Both the position numbers and the translations under genes were made by a program. A DNA stretch of 64,000 nt from UBA668 sp963720695 (lineage in GTDB: Bacteria; Actinomycetota; Acidimicrobiia; Acidimicrobiales; Ilumatobacteraceae): positions 124,001-188,000 of the forward strand of contig CAVRGG010000003.1 of the NCBI GenBank assembly GCA_963720695.1, given 5' to 3'. Of the stretch, positions 37,667 through 45,630 are shown in pieces; position 1 is the stretch's first letter, and every line of letters begins with the position of its first letter. Under the pieces are notes generated by a model. It was not told where the DNA came from, ran no database searches, and saw only the letters and a program-made list of their open reading frames with translations.

Positions 37667-38941
37667 TCAGTATGCGCGGTCGGCGAGCGAGACGCCGTCG
37701 GCGAGCGCGGCGAGCGCGAAGCCGGCCGTTCGGCGGTAACCCTCGGTCACCCTGGAGATCTCGAGCTCACTGATCACCTCGCCGATGTCGTCGAACCCGT
37801 CGGGAGCCCGTTCTTCGACCAGCTGCATCGGCAGTTCCGGGCCGAGGCCGCGGTTGGCCATCACGATCGCCGCCGTCGCCGGCCGCCGAACTTCGTCGTA
37901 GCGCGCCAGCGCCCGCACGACGTCACGCCCGTAAGAGCGCAGACAGCCCACCAGGACTCGTGCATCGAGGATCGCCTGCGAGGCTCCGTTCGAGCCGATC
38001 GGGTACATCGGGTGCGCGGCGTCACCCAGCAGCGTCGTGCGCCCGAACGACCATTGCTCGATCGGGTCGCGATCGACCATCGGGAACAGGAACGTGCCCG
38101 GCGAGGATCGGATCAGTGCGGGCACGTCGAGCCAGGGGAACCGCCACGACTCGAACGGGCCGATGAAGTCGTCGAGGTCGCCGGGGCGATTCCAGTCGCC
38201 GGGATCGGCCAGCACCTGCTCGTCGGAGCGGAGCTCGGCGATGAAGTTGAACAGCTGGCGGCCGTCCTCGAGGTCGACCAAGGGATACCCCACGAACTTC
38301 TGGCGAGGGTGACCCGCCCAGACCATCGTGCGGCCATCGAGCACCGGCGGCACGACGGCGGTGCCCCGCCAGAGCAGCGCCCCGTTCCAGCGAGGGGCGC
38401 CCTGGTCGGGGTAACGGCGAGCCCGCGCCACCGAGTGGATCCCATCGGCCGCCACGACGAAGTCCGCGGTGACGGAACGCTCCACCGGACCGCCGCGGCG
38501 GGACGCGAAGTGGGCGATGCCGTGATGGTCATCGGTGGTGACGTCGACGAGGTGGTGGCCGGTGTGGACACGCTCGAGACCGACGCGTTCCACCAGTGCG
38601 TCGAGCAGGATCCGCTGGAGCGTGCCGCGGTGAACCGACACCTGGGGCCAGCGGTAGCCGGCGGCGAGCCCGCGCGGCTCCTGCCAGATCTGCTCGCCGC
38701 GCTTGGTCAGATACGCCAACGTCGTCGGCTGCACCGACGCGGCGAGGAGGGTGGGCAGCAGCCCGAGCGCGTCGAGTTCGCGCACCGCGTGCGGGAGCAG
38801 GTTGATCCCGACACCCAGCGCCCGGATCTCGTCGACGGCTTCGTAGATGTCGACGTCGTAGCCCGCGTCGTGCAGGCTGAGCGCGCTCACCAGCCCGCCG
38901 ATGCCTGCGCCGACGATGGCCGCGGACTCCACGATCAGCAC
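37667..38941 (-). CDS. FAD-dependent monooxygenase (PHBH/salicylate hydroxylase type)
   Basis: 424 residues. FAD motifs are AIVGAGIGGLVSALSL, VVAADGIHSVAR and TTLLGDAAHPMYPIGSNGAS. It hydroxylates an aromatic or heteroaromatic ring with NAD(P)H and O2. Close annotated relatives are 3-hydroxybenzoate 6-hydroxylase and kynurenine monooxygenase-like enzymes, but the substrate cannot be read here. Its ATG overlaps the upstream DUF3237 gene by seven bases, so both form an operon. Confidence 0.9.
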   Translation of the reverse strand: MLIVESAAIVGAGIGGLVSALSLHDAGYDVDIYEAVDEIRALGVGINLLPHAVRELDALGLLPTLLAASVQPTTLAYLTKRGEQIWQEPRGLAAGYRWPQVSVHRGTLQRILLDALVERVGLERVHTGHHLVDVTTDDHHGIAHFASRRGGPVERSVTADFVVAADGIHSVARARRYPDQGAPRWNGALLWRGTAVVPPVLDGRTMVWAGHPRQKFVGYPLVDLEDGRQLFNFIAELRSDEQVLADPGDWNRPGDLDDFIGPFESWRFPWLDVPALIRSSPGTFLFPMVDRDPIEQWSFGRTTLLGDAAHPMYPIGSNGASQAILDARVLVGCLRSYGRDVVRALARYDEVRRPATAAIVMANRGLGPELPMQLVEERAPDGFDDIGEVISELEISRVTEGYRRTAGFALAALADGVSLADRAY

Positions 38942-39387
38942 ACCTCGTGGACGTGAATGGCGACGTCCGCCTCGCGTCGCTCACCGGTCGAGACGGCAAT
39001 GACGCGGTTCAGTCGGAGCCAACGTGGCGCCGAGGTGTGCAGGCGGATGTGCGTGCGGAAGTAGTACTCGGCAGCATCGACCGGAGCACCTGCGGCGAGT
39101 CGAGCGGCCACCTCCGGTGCGGCGACCCGAAGCCCGTGGGACTCCACCTCGATCGGCTCGTCGCGGTCGGTGCGCAACAGGTAGTGAGCGCGGATCTCCG
39201 TCGCTCCGTCGAGGCGCAGCGTCTGCCAATCGACCCCTCCGGGCGCCACGGTCCCGCGCAGATCGGCCGGTCCCTCGAACGTCCCGGATCGGAACGTGAC
39301 CAGCCGCCGCTCACCCATCGGGAACTCGCCCAGGATCGACACGGGGTCGAGTTCGATGGCGATGGACAGCAGGTGACGGAGTTCCAC
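38935..39387 (-). CDS. DUF3237 (UPF0311) family protein
   Basis: 150 residues from GTG 39387, preceded by CAGACT six bases upstream. Family features are GERRLVTFRSGTFEGP, LRGTVAPGGVDWQTLR and an EYYFRTHIRLHTSAPRW block. DUF3237 proteins are small beta-barrels often encoded with aromatic-degradation enzymes; function unknown. The overlap with the FAD monooxygenase gene supports a shared catabolic pathway. Confidence 0.88.
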   Translation of the reverse strand: MELRHLLSIAIELDPVSILGEFPMGERRLVTFRSGTFEGPADLRGTVAPGGVDWQTLRLDGATEIRAHYLLRTDRDEPIEVESHGLRVAAPEVAARLAAGAPVDAAEYYFRTHIRLHTSAPRWLRLNRVIAVSTGERREADVAIHVHEVC

Positions 39388-39434
39388 GGGGCGAGTCTGG
39401 CAAAGGATCACCAATCCGTCGAACGATCGCTCGA

Positions 39435-39830
39435 TCAGCCATTGCGCAGGCGGTCGATCTGTCGCCGATCACGCTTCGTCGGACGACCCGCCCCCCGTTC
39501 CCGACGGAAGATCGGCGTGTCGTCCACCGGCGCCACCGGTGGTGAGTGGTCGATGAGGCACTCGGCCGCGATCGCTGCACCGACACGCTTGTTGATCACG
39601 CGCACCACTTCGACGATGCGTTGCCGCTGCGCGATGCGGGCCTCGATCCGGTCACCGGTCCTGACGGCCGATGCCGCCTTGGCCGGTGCGTTGTTGACCA
39701 GGACGTGTCCGGAGCGACACAGCTCGGTCGCCGCCGACCGCGTCGGCGTGAGACGAACGGCCCAGAGCCAGATGTCGAGACGGACGGTGTCGATGAGCCC
39801 ATCGTCGCACGCGAGCGGGCTCGAAACCAT
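39435..39830 (-). CDS. S4-domain RNA-binding protein (Hsp15-like)
   Basis: 131 residues. An S4 fold (RLDIWLWAVRLTPTRSAATE, GHVLVNNAPAKAASAVRTGD) is followed by a basic C-terminal tail (AGRPTKRDRRQIDRLR). Hsp15 recycles 50S subunits that carry stalled peptidyl-tRNA. The N-terminal ~15 residues ahead of the S4 domain are unusual, but no later start codon lies before the domain. It is separate from the DUF3237 gene by 47 bases. Confidence 0.88.
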   Translation of the reverse strand: MVSSPLACDDGLIDTVRLDIWLWAVRLTPTRSAATELCRSGHVLVNNAPAKAASAVRTGDRIEARIAQRQRIVEVVRVINKRVGAAIAAECLIDHSPPVAPVDDTPIFRRERGAGRPTKRDRRQIDRLRNG

Positions 39831-39850
39831 CCCGGTCAGGACTCGAATCT

Positions 39851-40879
39851 GTGAAGATGTTCCTCGTGACCGACCCGCTCCGTACGGAACACTGGCTGCT
39901 CGAGGTCGTCGACGCGATGCCCGACGGTGTCGTCATCGTGGACCTCGACGGGGTGATGATGCTGGTCAACCGGGAGATGGAGCGGCTCGTCGGCTACTCA
40001 CGCGAGGAGATGCTCGGTCATCCGGTGGAGATGCTCCTGCCCGCAGAGCTGGACCACGCCCATCGTGCCCATCGTGAGGGCTACGCCCACAACCCACGGC
40101 GGCGATCGATGGGCGCCGGCCTGTCCCTCGCCGCCCGCCGCAAGGACGGGAGTGTGTTCCCGGTGGAGATCTCGCTGGCGCCCTCGGAGATCGAGTCGCA
40201 GGAGGTGGTGATCGCCTCGGTCCGCGACGTCACCGCCAACCGGCAGGCCGAATCGGATCTCACTGCGGCGCGCCAGCGCGTCCTGCTCGCCGAGGACCAC
40301 GAGCGCATCGCTCGCGACCTGCACGACACGGTCATCCAGCGGTTGTTCGCCTCAGGACTGTCCTTGCAGAGCGTGCTGCCCACGGTGCCGGAGACCGCGA
40401 AGGTGAAGATCGAGCGGATCATCGATGACCAGGACGACGCCATTCGCGAATTGCGGACGGCCATCTTCGGACTCGCCAGCAAGCGCAGCGCCGGCCGCAC
40501 GGTGCGCGTGGTCGTCAACGATCTCGTCGACGAGGCGGCTCGGGTGCTGGGCTTCCGGCCGACGCTGCACTTCAGCGGCGTGCTCGACACCATCGACGAA
40601 CCGACCACCGCCGAGGTCGCCGCGGTGGTTCGTGAATCGTTGAGCAACGTCGCCCGCCACGCCCGAGCGAGCAAGGTGGAGGTCACCCTGCGCCACTCCG
40701 ACGACGAGCTCGCGCTGCTGGTCAGCGACGACGGCGAGGGCATTCCCGGCAGCCACCGACTGGGCAGTGGTCTGTTGAACATGCACGACCGCGCGGAGCG
40801 CATGGGCGGCAGCTGCTCGGTGACGTCGAGCGAGAACACGGGGACGACCGTGCGCTGGCAGATCCCGGTCGTCGACTGA
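39851..40879 (+). CDS. PAS sensor histidine kinase (DevS/NarL-partner type)
   Basis: 342 residues. A PAS domain (about 15-125) is followed by a HisKA_3 domain with the phosphorylated His in ERIARDLHDTVIQRLF (H158) and an HATPase domain (VVRESLSNVARHARAS, SDDGEGIPG, GSGLLNMHDRAERMGG). There is no membrane helix, so it is a cytoplasmic sensor. DevS-like GAF domains are absent. It should phosphorylate the LuxR-type regulator encoded convergently one base away. GTG 39851 and ATG 39857 are both possible starts. Confidence 0.92.
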   Translation: MKMFLVTDPLRTEHWLLEVVDAMPDGVVIVDLDGVMMLVNREMERLVGYSREEMLGHPVEMLLPAELDHAHRAHREGYAHNPRRRSMGAGLSLAARRKDGSVFPVEISLAPSEIESQEVVIASVRDVTANRQAESDLTAARQRVLLAEDHERIARDLHDTVIQRLFASGLSLQSVLPTVPETAKVKIERIIDDQDDAIRELRTAIFGLASKRSAGRTVRVVVNDLVDEAARVLGFRPTLHFSGVLDTIDEPTTAEVAAVVRESLSNVARHARASKVEVTLRHSDDELALLVSDDGEGIPGSHRLGSGLLNMHDRAERMGGSCSVTSSENTGTTVRWQIPVVD

Positions 40880-40880
40880 G

Positions 40881-41549
40881 TCAGTCGTCGGTGGGGGTGC
40901 GGCCGACGCCTGCCTTGACCGCGAAGACCGCGGCTTCGGTGCGACGGCTCATGCCCAACTTCATCAGCATGTTGGACACGTAGTTCTTCACCGTCTTCTC
41001 GGCGAGGTGCAACTCCGTACCGATCTGGCGATTGGTGGCGCCCTCGGCGATGAGGTCGAGGATCTTTCGCTCTTGCGGCGTGAGCTTGGCCAGGCGCTCG
41101 TCCTCCTCGGAGGGGTGACGCAACCGGTGCAGCACCTTGCTGGTGACCGTGGGATCGAGGAGCGACTCGCCACGCGCCACACGGCGGATCGCAGAGACCA
41201 GGTCGTTGCCGCGGATCTGCTTGAGCACGTACCCGGCAGCGCCGGCCATGATCGCCTCGAACAGCGCGTCGTCGTCGCTGAACGAGGTGAGCATCAGGCA
41301 CGCGAGTCCGGGGAGCTGGCTGCGGACCTCACGGCACACCTCGACGCCGCTGCCATCGGGCAGGCGCACGTCGAGCACCGCGACATCGGGCCGCACGGCA
41401 GGAATGCGCTGCACTGCCTCGGCGGCGGTGCCGGCTTCGCCGACGACCTCCAGACCGGGTTCGGCTTCGATCAGTTCACGTACGCCGCGCCGCACGATCT
41501 CGTGGTCGTCGAGCAGAAAGACCGTGATGGGTTTCGGGGACTCATCCAT
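40881..41549 (-). CDS. NarL/DevR-type response regulator
   Basis: 222 residues from ATG 41549. The receiver domain has the acidic pair LDDH, the phosphoacceptor Asp60 in AVLDVRLPDGSG, and the Thr/Lys switch (MLTSFSDD, YVLKQIRG). The LuxR-type helix-turn-helix is LTPQERKILDLIAEGATNRQ and HLAEKTVKNYVSN. It is the natural partner of the histidine kinase next to it. The region upstream, shared with map, contains an inverted repeat that may be its own or its target site. Confidence 0.93.
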   Translation of the reverse strand: MDESPKPITVFLLDDHEIVRRGVRELIEAEPGLEVVGEAGTAAEAVQRIPAVRPDVAVLDVRLPDGSGVEVCREVRSQLPGLACLMLTSFSDDDALFEAIMAGAAGYVLKQIRGNDLVSAIRRVARGESLLDPTVTSKVLHRLRHPSEEDERLAKLTPQERKILDLIAEGATNRQIGTELHLAEKTVKNYVSNMLMKLGMSRRTEAAVFAVKAGVGRTPTDD

Positions 41550-41594
41550 GCGGCCCAGGCAATCACACGGCGGAGGCACCTGTCAGGGACCTTG

Positions 41595-41639
41595 GTCACA
41601 TTGTCACAAGGTCACAATGTGATCGCCGCCGCGTAAACT
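41595..41639 (+). promoter_or_regulatory. Inverted/direct repeat and leaderless promoter of map
   Basis: TCACATTGT (41596-41604) and ACAATGTGA (41614-41622) form an inverted repeat with a nine-base spacer. The same stretch reads as three GTCACA units at 41595, 41603 and 41611, eight bases apart. TAAACT at 41634-41639 is a good -10, with GTCACA (41611-41616) at -35 spacing 17. Transcription would start at about the GTG of map (41647). Confidence 0.6.
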
Positions 41640-41646
41640 CGGTTTC

Positions 41647-42627
41647 GTGCTGCAGATCCAACCCCCTCCCGTACTCCCCCAGGCGAACGACGCCTGCTGG
41701 TGCGGCAGCGGCCGAAAGTACAAGCGCTGCCACAAACCCCTGGAAGGCAGGGTCCTCCAAGGCGAGATCAGCCCGATGCGGACCGTCCCCGACCACATCG
41801 TCCGGCCACCGTACGCGGCCACCGGCGAAGCGCCCCGATGGGCCGAGTCACGTGTGAAGAGCCCCGAGATCATCGAGCGGATGCGCCACGCATGCGCCGT
41901 GGCCGCCGAGATCCTGCGCCTGTCCGGCGAGATCGTTCGTCCCGGCATCACCACGGACGAGATCGACGTGTTCGTGCACGAAGCCACCATCGAGCGCGGC
42001 GCGTATCCCAGCCCGCTCAACTACCACGGGTACCCGAAGAGCGTCTGCACGAGCGTCAACGAGGTCATCTGCCACGGCATCCCCGACAGCCGCGTCCTGC
42101 AGGACGGCGACATCGTCAACCTCGACGTCACGTGCTACATCGGCGGGGTCCACGGCGACACCAATGCCACGTTCTTCGTCGGCAACGTCGACCCCGCCAG
42201 CCGCGAGCTGGTCAAGGTCACCGAGGAGTGCATGTGGCACGGCATCGAAGCCGTGCGCCCCGGCCGCCCGCTCAGCGACATCGGCCGGGCGATCGAGAAC
42301 CACGCCAAGCAGCACAAGATGGGCGTGGTCCGGGCCTTCATCGGCCACGGCATCGGTGAGCAGTTCCACACCGACGTCCAGGTGCTGCACTACTACGACG
42401 AACGGGCCAACATGATCATGCGGCCCGGCATGACCTTCACCATCGAGCCGATGATCACCCTGGGCGGATGGCAGCACAAGATGGCGTTCGACGACGACTG
42501 GACCGCGGTCACCGCCGACGGGAAGCGCACGGCGCAGTTCGAGCACACCATGCTGGTCACCGACGACGGTGTCGACGTGCTCACCGCCCCCGGCGGGGTG
42601 TCACCCTCGGCCCCCTGGCGTCGCTGA
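41647..42627 (+). CDS. map: Methionine aminopeptidase with N-terminal SEC-C zinc motif
   Basis: 326 residues. An N-terminal SEC-C zinc motif (CWCGSGRKYKRCH) precedes the MetAP type I domain. Metal and active-site regions are YHGYPKSVCTSVNEVICHGI, VNLDVTCYIGGVHGDTNATF, FIGHGIGEQFHT, FTIEPMITLG and TAQFEHTMLV. It removes initiator methionine. The SEC-C motif probably helps ribosome contact, as in the MetAP1c group. The GTG start fits a leaderless message. The 3' end overlaps the convergent MFS gene by 27 bases. Confidence 0.95.
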   Translation: MLQIQPPPVLPQANDACWCGSGRKYKRCHKPLEGRVLQGEISPMRTVPDHIVRPPYAATGEAPRWAESRVKSPEIIERMRHACAVAAEILRLSGEIVRPGITTDEIDVFVHEATIERGAYPSPLNYHGYPKSVCTSVNEVICHGIPDSRVLQDGDIVNLDVTCYIGGVHGDTNATFFVGNVDPASRELVKVTEECMWHGIEAVRPGRPLSDIGRAIENHAKQHKMGVVRAFIGHGIGEQFHTDVQVLHYYDERANMIMRPGMTFTIEPMITLGGWQHKMAFDDDWTAVTADGKRTAQFEHTMLVTDDGVDVLTAPGGVSPSAPWRR

Positions 42628-43866
42628 GTCCGCGGGATCCACGGGATCCACCGGCTCCACGGCGATGGCCCGGCGCCGATCGACGATCGGCCGATGCGGG
42701 AACCGCGACGCGGTGGCCAGCGCCACCGTGAGCGCCACCACACACATGAGGAACATCGTCCCCACGCCGTGAGCGTCGTCGTCGACGACCAGCGCCAGCA
42801 CGAGGCTGGCGGCGATGCTGCCGACGTAGCGAGCGGCCGACAGCACGCCCGACGCCAGCCCGATGCGCGAGACGGGTGCCGACTCGAGACCCGCCGTCGT
42901 GATGCCCGGGATCGCCAGGCCGAGGCCGAGGCCGAACAACAGCAGCACCACGAGCAGCAGCGTCGACGCAGGATCATCACCGAACACCGCCGTCGCCGCG
43001 ACCGCGACCGCCGCCACCGCGAGTCCGGCGACGACCGGGGCACGACGGCCGTGCACGTCGCCCCATCGACCCCCGACCGGGCTCATCACGATCTGGCCGA
43101 GCGTGAGCAGCGACAGGCCGAGCCCGATCGAACCCGAGCCCCAGCCGCGGGCGTCGAGGAGCAGCGGCGTCACCAGCAGCAGCGAGTACTGGGCGAGCAC
43201 GGCCAGCGACTGCGTCCCGAGCGCGGACGCGAACACCGGGTTCAACAACCGCGGTCGATCGACGGTGGGCGAGGCCGCCGTGGTCGCTGCAGTGGTGGGT
43301 GAGATCGGCACGGTTCTGCGCAGCACGTACAGGATCGCGAGGACGAGCGGGATGTTGATGCCGAAGATGGCCCGCCACCCGAGCGTGGCGATCAGCAGGC
43401 CCCCCACGACCGGTCCCAAGCCGGCGCCGACGCCGATGACGGAGTTCTGCAACCCGAAGGCGCGCCCACGCTCCTCGGGCGTGGTGATCATCCGCAGGGT
43501 GGCCTGCACGCTGGGGGTGATCGCCGAGGCGAACACGGCCTGCGCTGCCCGGAACGCCACCAGCATCACGAACGAGGTCGAGAGCATGCTCGCCGTGGAG
43601 AACACACCGAAGCCGATCACCGCGATCGTGCCGAGTCGGCGTGCGCCGATGGCGTCACCGAGGCGACCCGACAGCGGCTGGCCGACCAGCATGGCCGCCA
43701 GGTAGACCGTGACGAGGAGGCCGGCATGGCCCTTCTCGATGTGGAACTCCTTGGCCAGGCGCGGCAGGGCGACGGCGATCATCGTCGAGTTGAGGGGGAC
43801 GAGCACGGCGGCGAACGCCACCCCGGTGATCGTGAACGTGGAGACGCCCTCTCGGGGTTCGCTCAT
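42601..43866 (-). CDS. MFS drug-exporter-like transporter
   Basis: 421 residues and 12 hydrophobic segments. Motif A-like GRLGDAIGARRLG follows helix 2 and the antiporter motif C region is QNSVIGVGAGLGPVVGG. This is the multidrug-export pattern of DHA families. The ATG overlaps the stop of the PEP-mobile-domain gene in ATGA, so both are cotranslated. The exporter may remove the compound modified by that enzyme, which is inference. Confidence 0.9.
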   Translation of the reverse strand: MSEPREGVSTFTITGVAFAAVLVPLNSTMIAVALPRLAKEFHIEKGHAGLLVTVYLAAMLVGQPLSGRLGDAIGARRLGTIAVIGFGVFSTASMLSTSFVMLVAFRAAQAVFASAITPSVQATLRMITTPEERGRAFGLQNSVIGVGAGLGPVVGGLLIATLGWRAIFGINIPLVLAILYVLRRTVPISPTTAATTAASPTVDRPRLLNPVFASALGTQSLAVLAQYSLLLVTPLLLDARGWGSGSIGLGLSLLTLGQIVMSPVGGRWGDVHGRRAPVVAGLAVAAVAVAATAVFGDDPASTLLLVVLLLFGLGLGLAIPGITTAGLESAPVSRIGLASGVLSAARYVGSIAASLVLALVVDDDAHGVGTMFLMCVVALTVALATASRFPHRPIVDRRRAIAVEPVDPVDPADSATPGGRG

Positions 43867-45533
43867 TCGAGGATCGTCACCAGCCCAGCGCTGCCGTCGA
43901 CCCGCACGACCATGCCGTCCTTGATCCGTTTGGTGCCGTCGACGGTCCCCACGACGGAGGGGAAGCCCATCTCGCGCGAGACGATCGCCGCGTGCGACGC
44001 GAAGCTGCCGTGGTCGGTGACGATCGCGCCGACGAGGTGCAGCATCGAGTTGAATGCCTCGCCCGTGGTCGGCGCGACCAGGACGTCACCGTGTTCGAGC
44101 AGGAAGAGGTCGTCGACGGAGCGGACCAGGCGGGCCCGACCCTCGTACACACCGGCGGAGCCAGGGATCCCGACCACGGTCACGGCATCGCCCTGGCCGG
44201 TCTCGAGTTGGCCGAGGATGCCCTCGATGGTGAAGCCGACGGCACTCATCACCCGCCCGAGCTGCGGCGGGAGGCCGTCCGCCGAGGGCGGGTGCGGCGG
44301 GGGGTCGCCGAGGTAGCGGGGCGGGCCGTCGAGCGTCCGCTGCAGGCGATCGGCCGCGCGGCCCGACAGCTCGGCGGCCGACGGCGAGGTCGCACCGGCG
44401 AACATGGCGTCGATCTCGTCGAGCCCCGCGTCGAGGACGTCGGCGGCCTGCTGCACGCGCCCGGTGGACTCCAGCCGGCGGCCGAACTCCAACAGCGCCA
44501 GCCGCAACAGACCGGTGGCCGAGATGTCGCTGAAGATGCCACGCTCGTCGCGCAACCGGTAGACCAGGCGGGCCTCGGCGAGCAGGTCGTCGAACTCGTC
44601 ACGGTGCTCTTCGGGCGTCGCTGCCCGCAGTTCGGCGGCGAACGCATCCGAACGCTGGAGGCTCCCCTGCGGATCGCTCGCGAGCGCGGCGCGCAGACGG
44701 CCGGTGATGCTGTCGGGGCGTTCCCCGATGGTGGGGTTGGTCACGTCGAATCCCTCGAGCAGGCGGAAGTGGACGTCAGCGACGTACTCCGCGACGGCGG
44801 GGACCGCCGCGGACAGCGCGGCGAGCACGTCGCCCGCCGGGGCGTCGCTGTCGAGCAACGCGACCGCAGCGGGATCCTCACGGAGCGCCGTCAGCGCCGC
44901 CTGCATCTCCGGTGGCGACACGCTCGACACCGGTGAATGACCGTCGAGCACGGCGAAGAGGCTCGTCGGCGGCCGATGGGTCCAACCTGCTGCGTGGAGC
45001 ATGAAGTCACCCACCGGGACCAGCGCGTGCGAGTTGAACCGGTGGTGCTGGTAGACCATCGCCTCCAGGTGCTCGGCACAGGCACGGATGTGCGCCTGCA
45101 GCGCGGCGTCGTCGAGGCCGCTCAGGTCCTGGGCGAGCTCGCGATGGCGCCGCTGCGCAGCCGGCTTGATCTCGTCGTCCCAGCGACGGATCGCGTCGCG
45201 CCAGATGCGGCCGTCGAAGGCCTCCGCCGCGACAGCGGCGCGGCGGCCGAACTCGGCGCCGATCCACGCCGGGTCCATCGGGCCGTCGGGACCGGGCAGG
45301 TCGAACGGCTGCGGCTGGTGGTAGGTGAAGCCGTTGACCACACCCATCGCCAGCCGGTCGAGCAGGATGCCGTAGACGGCGAACGCCTCCTCGAACCCGC
45401 GGTTGAAACCCGCCGGGTAGACCTGCTGCATCATCAACGACTGCGACACCGGGTTGTGGGCGCTGTCCTGCATCCACGGCCCCGGCCCGGGCGGTGTCCA
45501 CTCGGTCGACGACGTCGTCGCGTGCGTGTCCAT
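43863..45533 (-). CDS. PEP-utilising mobile-domain protein, reduced rifampin-phosphotransferase type
   Basis: 556 residues. The C-terminus is the swivelling phospho-histidine domain: LVAPTTGEAFNSML, DHGSFASHAAIVSREMGFPS and VVGTVDGTKRI, with the acceptor His in SHAAIV. The N-terminal 430 residues are helical and resemble the substrate-binding part of rifampin phosphotransferase. The ATP-grasp domain that normally supplies the phosphate is absent. Start ATG 45533 follows AGGGGGG. A PHO-box-like array lies 40-70 bases upstream. A coupled MFS exporter follows and a MATE exporter diverges, so resistance or phosphotransfer with an outside partner is possible. Confidence 0.82.
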   Translation of the reverse strand: MDTHATTSSTEWTPPGPGPWMQDSAHNPVSQSLMMQQVYPAGFNRGFEEAFAVYGILLDRLAMGVVNGFTYHQPQPFDLPGPDGPMDPAWIGAEFGRRAAVAAEAFDGRIWRDAIRRWDDEIKPAAQRRHRELAQDLSGLDDAALQAHIRACAEHLEAMVYQHHRFNSHALVPVGDFMLHAAGWTHRPPTSLFAVLDGHSPVSSVSPPEMQAALTALREDPAAVALLDSDAPAGDVLAALSAAVPAVAEYVADVHFRLLEGFDVTNPTIGERPDSITGRLRAALASDPQGSLQRSDAFAAELRAATPEEHRDEFDDLLAEARLVYRLRDERGIFSDISATGLLRLALLEFGRRLESTGRVQQAADVLDAGLDEIDAMFAGATSPSAAELSGRAADRLQRTLDGPPRYLGDPPPHPPSADGLPPQLGRVMSAVGFTIEGILGQLETGQGDAVTVVGIPGSAGVYEGRARLVRSVDDLFLLEHGDVLVAPTTGEAFNSMLHLVGAIVTDHGSFASHAAIVSREMGFPSVVGTVDGTKRIKDGMVVRVDGSAGLVTILE

Positions 45534-45570
45534 GATGCCCCCCCTTTGGCGCGGCGGTCGCCTGGCGCCG

Positions 45571-45602
45571 AAAGTGAACACTAGTTGAACGAGAGGTGAA
45601 CG
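45571..45602 (-). promoter_or_regulatory. PHO-box-like array, three 11-base direct repeats
   Basis: On the minus strand GTTCAC, GTTCAA and GTTCAC begin 11 bases apart (TGAAC on the plus strand at 45575, 45586 and 45597). Streptomyces PhoP binds 11-base direct repeats that start GTTCAC(C). The array lies between the PEP-mobile-domain gene and the MATE gene. The last unit also sits at -35 position for the MATE promoter (CAACAT at 45619-45624, spacer 17). Confidence 0.6.
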
Positions 45603-45630
45603 AAATCCGGCGCCGTGCCAACATGCCCGG

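Noticed and set aside
41595..41624. DevR/DosR box upstream of the response regulator
   Set aside because: The repeat has GTCACA units, not the GGGAC-type half-sites of DosR boxes.
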